Assembly: GCA_934661375.1 (NCBI GenBank)
Contig: CAKUJH010000023.1
Span: 1 to 55,765, forward strand
Source: an uncultured Victivallales bacterium
Lineage (GTDB): Bacteria; Verrucomicrobiota; Lentisphaeria; Victivallales; UBA1829
Reading direction: 5' to 3'
DNA: 55,765 nt
The position numbers and the translations under genes are program-made. Below are positions 16,244-23,031 of the stretch, piece after piece (positions within the stretch are counted from its first letter, which is position 1; each line of letters opens with the position of its first letter). Under the pieces are notes generated by a model. The model made no database searches and had not been told where the DNA came from. It saw only the letters and a program-made list of their open reading frames with translations.

Positions 16244-18325
16244 TCAGTCAAACAGAAGGTCAGAGCCTAAATCCGCAGATGTAAATCTGTAACAGCCATT
16301 CCCCAGTGATACCGTACGTCCATAAGCCGATTTCAAACTGCGGTTTCCCGGAACGTACAGAACCGCTTCCGCATTTCCGCCGCCGGAACCGACAACCGCA
16401 ACACACAATTTCCCGTTTTCACGCAACCATGCCCGCGCATGGACTTTTGCTTTTCCGCTGTTTTTCACCCGGATTTCCGGCGCGGTTTCTGTGCTGAGCA
16501 GATACGGTTCCATATTTTTCAAGGTCATCGCCGCGGCTTTGAGCTTTTTCCAGGTTTGTTCCGGATAATCTGCCAATCCTTTTGCCGCATAGTTTTCCAT
16601 GATTTTCTTTTCCCAGGGAAATGGAAAATTGAAGAAACAGAATCCGGTGGCTCCTTCAATGGCGGCGAGCAGAGCCATACTGCGGATCGCTTCTTCGGAT
16701 GGTTCAATATAATCTGTCAGTTTTTCTCCGCTGCTGCGATGAATGGTGTGCATGATTCCCCAGTTGAATCCCTGCGGAACAGCCCAGACCGGACATCCAG
16801 CCGTCATGGCTTTTTCCCGGAAGGCGGCAAATGCCCGTTCCACTCCCCGGCTTCCGCGAGATTTTTTCTCCAGTGGATATGGGTCATACATGAGAACATC
16901 CCCGGAGACCGCATAACCCGGCATGGCAGACGGCAGATTCGTCAGAGTAAAAGTGGGATGATACGGGTCAATACGGTTCAGCAGACGACGCATCGCAACC
17001 GGGATAGTCAGCAATTCTTCAGAAAGTTCGTCGGTTAGGTACCAGCCCAGCAGAGCCGGATGGTCCTTGATGGCTTCCGCCAGCTTCCGGGTCATGGGCA
17101 GAGTGCCTTTTTCTCCAGCCCAGCCGCGCTTCACGTAATTGGAATTCGCGGAATAAAACGGTGTCAGACAGAATACGCTCTTTATGTTGTAGTGCTGCAT
17201 CCGGTCCAGACCCTTCCGGATGGCGGAGATTTTTTCCGGATCCTGCGGCAGAGCCATACTCAAAGCCGAGTAATCGACAATGAAATTAAAGGGGGAATCC
17301 GCCAGTTTCCGGAGATTTTCCTCCCGCTGGTGCAGCAGACTGCCATAAAAAATTCCCAGCGGGAGAACCGGTTTCCCGTCAATCAGCATCCGTCCATGCG
17401 GATCGAATGCCACAGCCCCCGGCGGTGTTTTTTCCGGTTCCCGGATATTGACAGGAATCAGAATTTCTTTGAGCCTCAGTTTTTTCTGCGCATCCGCCAG
17501 CGTGATTTTCAGAACCGCTTCTCCTGGCGGCAGATTTTTTCCGAAATCTCCTTCCAGCCGGGAATTCGTCGCGGTCAGAATCTGATGCTGAACGGTTTTC
17601 TCATTCTGAACCAGTTCCACCAGACCGGTAATTTTGCCGGAATCACCCGGAAGGAAAATGCGTATGAGGAATTTTCCGGAATCCGTGAAGAAGGTTGAGC
17701 AGCCGGGCTGAATCAGAAAAGCACCCCCTTCAATTCCTTCCCGATAAACCCGCAGATCATCGAACCAGAGTGTGCCGTGAAAATCAATCCACAATGCCAG
17801 ACGCAGGGCGGCGCGTCCGCCTTCAATGCCGCGGAACGTGTAGGCAAATTCCTGATAGGATTCTTCCGGCGGCACGGCAAACGGAATGACCCGTTCATTT
17901 TCAAAGGAATATGCTCCGGTGCGGGCGTCGGTGTAAAATGTTTCCATGAAACGGTAACTTCGCGGCGGCACCGGACGCGAGACATGCCGCACGCCTTTGC
18001 CTTTTACACTGACGGAAACTCTGTATTTATGGCCGGGGAGGATTTTGTCCGGAAGCCGGATGAAACAATCCTGCGTCCGGTGGATGTCTGCGGTGCGGTC
18101 CACGCGCAAAGCGGTGTTGCCGTTGCGGCCTTCTCCGTACGCAAAACGGAATCCCGGACCGGGTTTGATTTCCGGCACTGCCGGATTCTCAAAGCCGGTC
18201 CCGTAAATCAGTTCTTTCTTTTCTCCCAGCGGCCAGTGAAGAATATCTTCCGCAGTCAGACCGGCATGCAGGTTTCCGCAGAATGCGGTGCAGCAGACTG
18301 TGGCGGTTGCAATGATTCTTTTCAT
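16244..18325 (-). CDS. Secreted glycoside-hydrolase-like protein (GH2/GH42-like barrel)
   Basis: The 693-residue protein has a signal peptide (MKRIIATATVCCTAFCGNLHA). Residues about 35-185 look like a carbohydrate-binding jelly roll (ELIYGTGFENPAVPEI to LWFDDLRVYREG). A beta-sandwich follows, then from about 315 a TIM barrel beginning GRMLIDGKPVLPLGIFYG. The likely acid/base region is LGWYLTDELSEELL (near 430). Other barrel strands are DVLMYDPYPLEK, VWAVPQGFNWG and GATGFCFFNFPFPWE. The layout resembles clan GH-A beta-glycosidases; the substrate is unknown. The ATG at 18325 follows AGGAG. It lies downstream of a pseudopilin and a GntR-type regulator on the same strand. Confidence 0.75.
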   Translation of the reverse strand: MKRIIATATVCCTAFCGNLHAGLTAEDILHWPLGEKKELIYGTGFENPAVPEIKPGPGFRFAYGEGRNGNTALRVDRTADIHRTQDCFIRLPDKILPGHKYRVSVSVKGKGVRHVSRPVPPRSYRFMETFYTDARTGAYSFENERVIPFAVPPEESYQEFAYTFRGIEGGRAALRLALWIDFHGTLWFDDLRVYREGIEGGAFLIQPGCSTFFTDSGKFLIRIFLPGDSGKITGLVELVQNEKTVQHQILTATNSRLEGDFGKNLPPGEAVLKITLADAQKKLRLKEILIPVNIREPEKTPPGAVAFDPHGRMLIDGKPVLPLGIFYGSLLHQREENLRKLADSPFNFIVDYSALSMALPQDPEKISAIRKGLDRMQHYNIKSVFCLTPFYSANSNYVKRGWAGEKGTLPMTRKLAEAIKDHPALLGWYLTDELSEELLTIPVAMRRLLNRIDPYHPTFTLTNLPSAMPGYAVSGDVLMYDPYPLEKKSRGSRGVERAFAAFREKAMTAGCPVWAVPQGFNWGIMHTIHRSSGEKLTDYIEPSEEAIRSMALLAAIEGATGFCFFNFPFPWEKKIMENYAAKGLADYPEQTWKKLKAAAMTLKNMEPYLLSTETAPEIRVKNSGKAKVHARAWLRENGKLCVAVVGSGGGNAEAVLYVPGNRSLKSAYGRTVSLGNGCYRFTSADLGSDLLFD

Positions 18326-18359
18326 GAAAAACTCCTGATGTTGTTTCCCTGATATCCTG

Positions 18360-19211
18360 TTATTCATAATAAAGCGGACGTCCCTGTGTGCGGTCGTAGC
18401 CGCAGTATTGCGGATCGGCGCTGGTCAAGGCATAAGACCTGTGTGCGGCTTCACTTGGACCCAGCATCAGTTCGCGGGATTTGACCCCGGCGGCATGACC
18501 GTCCATGTAAATGATGTTGCAGCTGCCGGTCGCGCCCAGCGGCAAGGCGGTATTGCTGGTCCTTGCATCCGGCGCACCATGGCGGTAGCTGAAAAAACAG
18601 ATGTTGGCGATCATCACTGCGTTGTAGGACAACGCCGGCAGACTGTCCGCCGCGAAAACTGCGCGGGATGGAAATTTCAGACAGACAAGCCGTCTGGCAT
18701 AATCCGTGTTCGGATTGGGCGTTTCCGTTTTGGCAATGGCCCGTCCCCCGATCACATTCATGATGTACTTTGCCTGATTGTACCTTTTTTCCGCAGGACT
18801 GCCGAATGCAACCGGCTCCGACGGACAGTCCAGCGTGCCGCCGGATTTGATGATTCCGTCTTCAAACTTGAGGCTGATTCCGTAGTTCGCTTTCCCGTCG
18901 ATTCCGCCCAGCGTTCCCCACCAGGAACCGGAATGGCGGGAATCCGCCCACTGGGATGGCGCCGTCTGGGAAGCCGGGACTATCCATTCCTGAAAATCTC
19001 CGGAATAACTGGATTGGGCTGTCCCGATGGTTTTCTGATTGTTCAGACAGGCAATGGAGCGGACTCTTTCCCTGGCTTTGTTCAGTGCCGGCAGCAGCAT
19101 TCCGGCGAGAATCGCGATGATCGCAATCACGATGAGGAGTTCTATTAATGTGAATTGCAGCAGGTGGCGCTTTGAGCATGAGATGGATGCGGGTGGTTTT
19201 GCGATGGTCAT
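18360..19211 (-). CDS. Type II pseudopilin-family protein
   Basis: The protein of about 283 residues has a long leader, then LLQFTLIELLIVIAIIAILA and MLLPALNKARERVR, the standard pseudopilin helix. The end has CNIIYMDGHAAG, but the usual His-X9 spacing is replaced by a longer loop after SYRHGAPDAR, so this copy is a variant of the H-X9-DG type. The ATG at 19211 follows AAAGGA by 9 nt. The ATG at 19229 overlaps the stop of the upstream regulator as ATGA and is also possible. It is the middle gene of the GntR regulator-pseudopilin-glycosidase cassette, 34 bp before the hydrolase start. Confidence 0.8.
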   Translation of the reverse strand: MTIAKPPASISCSKRHLLQFTLIELLIVIAIIAILAGMLLPALNKARERVRSIACLNNQKTIGTAQSSYSGDFQEWIVPASQTAPSQWADSRHSGSWWGTLGGIDGKANYGISLKFEDGIIKSGGTLDCPSEPVAFGSPAEKRYNQAKYIMNVIGGRAIAKTETPNPNTDYARRLVCLKFPSRAVFAADSLPALSYNAVMIANICFFSYRHGAPDARTSNTALPLGATGSCNIIYMDGHAAGVKSRELMLGPSEAAHRSYALTSADPQYCGYDRTQGRPLYYE

Positions 19212-19225
19212 GATATGCTTTCCTT

Positions 19226-20323
19226 TCATTTATGACGGGTTGACGCCGTTATTGCATTCTGCGGCGGAATCACATTGATTTTCAGATTGATCTGCAGTTT
19301 CCGGCAGGAACTGTTCGGATTGCGGATTCTCCGTACGGTTTCGCCAATCACCGCACTTCCCAGTTCTTCTGTTTGCACCCGTGCGCCGATGATCGGGCAG
19401 GGAAAATCAGTTTCCTGAGTGAGAAAAACGGCACACTCCGGCGGATTCCGCATTCGGCGCAGTATCTGCGAGGCGATCCTCGGTGTGCCGCAAACGATTC
19501 CGTCCGGAGATTTTTTACCAGTCAATTCAGATAGCGCACGGAAATCTTCTCCATGCGCATGAACCGGGCAAACCATGGATTCATCGAATTTCAGATTGTT
19601 GTCTTCCAAAGCTTTCCGGTATCCGGCAAGACGGGTTTCCGCCGTAATCAGATGAAAGAAATTGTGAATGAAAGCAATTCTCCCGGCGCCTTTCCGGATC
19701 AGGGATTCGGTCAATTCGTATGCCGCCTGGTAATTGCCGCTGGCAACAATGCTGATATCAAGATCATCATAATAAAGCAGGAACAGCACTAATGGAATTC
19801 TGCGCCGGTTGAATTCCGTAATCAGTTGCCGGTCATTGCCGAGGGAGTTTGGGTAGAGTATGACTCCGGAGCTGCTCCGGAACGCCTTGCGGAGAGCCCG
19901 CCGTTCGTCCGCCAGATTGTCCCAGCAGTAAAGATAAATATCCAGCGAGTACCCGTTCTTCTCCGCCTCGGAGTGCATGATCTGCAGCAGATCCCGCCAG
20001 AAACTGTATCCTTCCGCAGGGAAAACGATCCCGATGGAACGGGAATTTCCCTGCGGATCGTCCGGCAGCTGTTCCGAAACCAGTACAGTGCCGCGATGAC
20101 GAATCCGGCAGACCAGTCCCGCGTCCGTCAGCAGAGTCATTGCCTGCCGAATGGTGTTTTCCGCCACATCGAACATCCTTGCCAGTTCCCTGGTGGACGG
20201 CAGAATATTTCCGCTGTTCCGCACGTCCCGGATATGAGTCTGCAATATCTCATACACCTGAAGATACAGCGGACGATCCCGGCGGGACCGGTCCAGCATG
20301 TCTTTATGAAACGGTTCATTCAT
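19226..20323 (-). CDS. GntR-type regulator with LacI-like sugar-binding domain
   Basis: The 365-residue protein has an N-terminal winged helix (PLYLQVYEILQTHI, PSTRELARMFDVAENTIRQA, about 19-75). From about 97 a periplasmic-binding-protein-like sensor of the LacI type follows (SIGIVFPAEGYSFW, GVILYPNSLGNDR, AGRIAFIHNFFHLITAETRL, PDGIVCGTPRIASQIL). Such chimeras bind a sugar and control carbohydrate loci. The ATG at 20323 has AAGGAG 11 nt upstream. Its stop overlaps the alternative start of the pseudopilin gene, so the three leftward genes form one operon and the regulator is likely self-controlled. The divergent neighbour is a true LacI protein. Confidence 0.85.
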   Translation of the reverse strand: MNEPFHKDMLDRSRRDRPLYLQVYEILQTHIRDVRNSGNILPSTRELARMFDVAENTIRQAMTLLTDAGLVCRIRHRGTVLVSEQLPDDPQGNSRSIGIVFPAEGYSFWRDLLQIMHSEAEKNGYSLDIYLYCWDNLADERRALRKAFRSSSGVILYPNSLGNDRQLITEFNRRRIPLVLFLLYYDDLDISIVASGNYQAAYELTESLIRKGAGRIAFIHNFFHLITAETRLAGYRKALEDNNLKFDESMVCPVHAHGEDFRALSELTGKKSPDGIVCGTPRIASQILRRMRNPPECAVFLTQETDFPCPIIGARVQTEELGSAVIGETVRRIRNPNSSCRKLQINLKINVIPPQNAITASTRHK

Positions 20324-20425
20324 GATACGCTCTTCTCCTTACATTCTCTATTATATGCAGAAAACGGAAAATGACAATAGGCAGAAAGTAAAATAATATG
20401 GTATTTAAATGGACAATATCATTTT

Positions 20426-20454
20426 CATTCATCGTTTTCTTTTTTGGATGAATG
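20426..20454. repeat. Inverted repeat in the GntR/LacI divergent region
   Basis: CATTCATC (20426-20433) and GATGAATG (20447-20454) form a perfect 8-bp inverted repeat with a 13-bp spacer. It lies between the two divergent regulator genes, so it is a candidate operator for the GntR-type protein (inference). Confidence 0.35.
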
Positions 20455-20485
20455 GCGAAAAAATGAAAAATTTTTCTTTATGGAC

Positions 20486-20535
20486 TTGAAAATACCGGAA
20501 AATGGTGTATATATTAGCTATTAAACCGATTTAAT
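20486..20535 (+). promoter_or_regulatory. lacI-type promoter with LacI-like operator
   Basis: TTGAAA (20486-20491) is followed by TATATT (20510-20515, 18-bp spacer; TATATA at 20508 gives 16 bp). The near-palindrome ATTAAACCGATTTAAT (20520-20535), with a central CG as in LacI-family operators, covers the predicted start site. Autorepression of the cassette at 20555-28777 is the simplest reading. Confidence 0.5.
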
Positions 20536-20554
20536 AAATAAAATCAAGGACAAC

Positions 20555-21571
20555 ATGGCTGTTACGATCAACGATATTGCGCGTTTGGCACAGGTGGATA
20601 AAAGCACGGTCTCCATGACTCTGCGGAATCATCCGAATGCCCGGAATCTGCGCGCGGAAACCCGTGAACGCATCCGCCGCATCGCCGCAGAACTCGGATA
20701 CCGGAGCAATGCCGGCGCGGTTGCCATCCGCACGGGAAAAGTCAATATGATTGCTCTGATTGCCGATGCCGCTTCCGGCGGACGGCTGCTGCTGTCCATG
20801 AATCTGACCGGCATTCTGCAGGAGGCGTCGCAGTTCAACTACGGAATCAAGATTTATTCCGATGCCGATCTGGATGACGTCTTCGGAGAAATCAATTCCA
20901 ACCGCATAGATTTTGTCCTGTCCATGAGTGTGGATCATGCCAAACGGGAAATCACAGCCAACCATGCACGACGTCTGGGGCTTCATCTGGTATTCCTTTA
21001 TGAACATCCGCATGAAGAATTTCCCTGCGTCAATCTGGATAATGTCCGTGCCGGGGAAATTGCGGTTGAGCATCTTGCGTCGCTGGGACACCGCAGAATT
21101 GCGCTGGCATGTTCCACGCACCTCTTTTTCTATCAGAAGGAACGCCATCAGGGATTTCTGTCCGGAATGCAGCGTGCCGGACTGACCGTTGATCCGGAGC
21201 TGATCTGCTGCGGCACGGATGATCTGGAAGACGGCATACGGAGAGTGTTGAGTCTGCCGGAGAATCAGCGCCCCACGGCTTTTTTCTGCATTGCCGACGC
21301 CCTTGCCATGCAGGTGCAGCGGATTGCCGTGCGTCTGGGCCTGAATCTGCCGGAAGAGCTTTCCGTAGTGGGGCTGGGAAATACCGAGTCCTGCCGGTAC
21401 GCTTTTGTCCCGCTGACTTCCATCGACGAAAATTTTGAGGAGCGCGGGCATCAGGCGGTTGATCTGGTATTGGGAAAACTGCCGGCGGCACAGTGTTCGG
21501 AAGACGGATATTATCTGACGGTTCCCCGGCTGGTTATCCGGGAATCAACCAGCCGCGTCAAAACGGAATGA
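20555..21571 (+). CDS. LacI-family transcriptional regulator
   Basis: The 338-residue protein has the classic N-terminal LacI helix-turn-helix (TINDIARLAQVDKSTVSMTL) and hinge (LGYRSNAGAVAIRTGK). The effector domain follows (NMIALIADAASGGRLL, HLASLGHRRIALAC, PTAFFCIADALAMQVQRI, SVVGLGNTESCRYA). It should repress sugar genes until an oligosaccharide binds. The ATG at 20555 follows AAGGAC. It is first in a plus-strand run with a pseudopilin, a binding-domain protein, a DUF4838 protein and a GH20-like protein, and an operator-like site covers its own promoter. Confidence 0.9.
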   Translation: MAVTINDIARLAQVDKSTVSMTLRNHPNARNLRAETRERIRRIAAELGYRSNAGAVAIRTGKVNMIALIADAASGGRLLLSMNLTGILQEASQFNYGIKIYSDADLDDVFGEINSNRIDFVLSMSVDHAKREITANHARRLGLHLVFLYEHPHEEFPCVNLDNVRAGEIAVEHLASLGHRRIALACSTHLFFYQKERHQGFLSGMQRAGLTVDPELICCGTDDLEDGIRRVLSLPENQRPTAFFCIADALAMQVQRIAVRLGLNLPEELSVVGLGNTESCRYAFVPLTSIDENFEERGHQAVDLVLGKLPAAQCSEDGYYLTVPRLVIRESTSRVKTE

Positions 21572-21647
21572 CAGATGGCTGCCGTGAAAATTTTACTGTC
21601 CTGAGGGAACAGGGCTGAAATATGAAAAACATGGAAAGGAACAACAA

Positions 21648-22433
21648 ATGATGAACGAGTCCAGATCGTATTGCCGTCCCGCTTGTCTGAAATGCAAGTC
21701 TTCACCGTTTACATTGATTGAACTCCTGATCGTGATAGCTATCATTGCAATTCTGGCGGCAATGCTGCTTCCGGCATTGAATGCGGCGCGGCAGCGGGCA
21801 TTGGCGATGGACTGCATTGCCAAAGAGAAACAGTTTTATCTCGGATTTTCCGTGTATGCCGGGGATTACGGCGACTGGGTTCCGGGAGGGAGCGTGCTGA
21901 CGGAAACATATCATTACACTTTTCCGGGTCTGCTGGGGGCGGCCGGAATCTGGAAATACGACGTGACCAAAACGGTCAATAAAGCGTTTGTCTGTCCTGC
22001 GGCACTGGATTATACCCGGCGCAACAATCACAATCCGAACGGCATTCCGCTGGATTCCGTCATTGCGGACAGCGGCGAGGTCCGCTTCCGCAGCGGCACG
22101 AACTATGCCATTATTACGCAGAAGGACACGGTATGCTCATTCCCGCAGTATTACAACCGGAACAACGGATGGATCGCGGCGAAAACCGGAACGGTGGTCT
22201 TTTTCAAATTGAGTTCGCCGAAACAGCCGTCCGGGCTGGGACTGCTGATGTGCAGCAGCAATTATCAGGATGATTATTTTTACTTTATTCACAACCGCGC
22301 CATGAACATCCTGATGTGCGACGGCAGTGCGTTTCCGGTCCGGCGCAGTCAGATGGGCGTGTACCGGAAATCGGTTATCTGGTATTCCTGGCCGGCGAAC
22401 GGATGTGCCGATCGCTCGGTCCGTCTCTATTGA
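21648..22433 (+). CDS. H-X9-DG type pseudopilin
   Basis: The 261-residue protein has the leader region CKSSPFTLIELLIVIAIIAI, then MLLPALNAARQRAL, and ends with HNRAMNILMCDGSAFPV, an exact His-X9-Asp-Gly. A CPAALDY cysteine motif and tyrosine-rich loops fill the middle. The ATG at 21648 (with a second ATG at 21651) follows GGAAAGGA. It lies 76 bp after the LacI regulator and 27 bp before the binding-domain protein, with no terminator between, so it is probably part of that operon. By position it is the secretion-apparatus-type member of the cassette. Confidence 0.8.
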   Translation: MMNESRSYCRPACLKCKSSPFTLIELLIVIAIIAILAAMLLPALNAARQRALAMDCIAKEKQFYLGFSVYAGDYGDWVPGGSVLTETYHYTFPGLLGAAGIWKYDVTKTVNKAFVCPAALDYTRRNNHNPNGIPLDSVIADSGEVRFRSGTNYAIITQKDTVCSFPQYYNRNNGWIAAKTGTVVFFKLSSPKQPSGLGLLMCSSNYQDDYFYFIHNRAMNILMCDGSAFPVRRSQMGVYRKSVIWYSWPANGCADRSVRLY

Positions 22434-22460
22434 CAACAGTTTTTTTACAGGAGGAAAGAA

Positions 22461-22985
22461 ATGGATTTCAGAGTCATTATTGCCGCCGGTCTGCTCATGT
22501 CAGGCATTGCCGCGCCTCTTTGCGCCGCGGAAACAGGTTCTTCACTGCTTGCCAACAGTTCCTTTTCGGAAAAAGATCAGCACGGGAATCCGAAGTATTG
22601 GAATTTGCTGAGCGGGGCGACAATCATTCAGGAGAAAAACGGCAATGTGCTGCAGCTGGTGAACGGCGGCTGTTACCAGTATCTGCTGAACCGCGCTTTG
22701 CAGCAGAGTCCGCAGCCGCGTAAAATCAAAGTAACTTTCACTGCTTCGGGAAACGGCTGGCTGGATGTGGCATTCAACCGTTATTCCGATCAGAAAGATC
22801 CGGCGGCGCCCAATGGCTATAAACGGCAGTTTTTCCCGCTGGAAAGAACCAAACGCCTGTTTCTGAAGCAGGATTCGGCGGAATATGCAGTGGAATATAC
22901 GATCGCCGCCAATGAATGGGTGGCACTGAATCTTGCCGCGGCGGACGCCCGGCTTTCCAATATCGCGGTGTATCTGATAAAATAA
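22461..22985 (+). CDS. Secreted stand-alone carbohydrate-binding-like domain
   Basis: The 174-residue protein has a signal peptide (MDFRVIIAAGLLMSGIAAPLCA). A single beta-sandwich-like domain of about 145 residues follows. It is clearly homologous to the last 150 residues of the next protein (25440-25881). Both share N-x-SFSE, G-x-CYQ-L, PRKIKV, GWLDV, RYSDQ and EYTIAA in the same order. The domain therefore exists both fused and free, which fits a carbohydrate-binding module (inference; no family named). The ATG at 22461 follows GGAGG. It lies between the pseudopilin and the DUF4838 gene, separated from the latter by a CCGGAC/GTCCGG hairpin. Confidence 0.7.
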   Translation: MDFRVIIAAGLLMSGIAAPLCAAETGSSLLANSSFSEKDQHGNPKYWNLLSGATIIQEKNGNVLQLVNGGCYQYLLNRALQQSPQPRKIKVTFTASGNGWLDVAFNRYSDQKDPAAPNGYKRQFFPLERTKRLFLKQDSAEYAVEYTIAANEWVALNLAAADARLSNIAVYLIK

Positions 22986-22990
22986 AACAA

Positions 22991-23018
22991 CAGCCGGCCG
23001 GACTTCACTGTCCGGCTG
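22991..23018 (+). other. Intercistronic hairpin
   Basis: CCGGAC-ttcact-GTCCGG, extended by CAG/CTG with a 4-nt bulge, fills the 46-bp gap between the binding-domain gene and the DUF4838 gene. There is no T-run, so it may protect or process the mRNA between the two reading frames. Confidence 0.4.
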
Positions 23019-23031
23019 ATGGAAGGTGATC

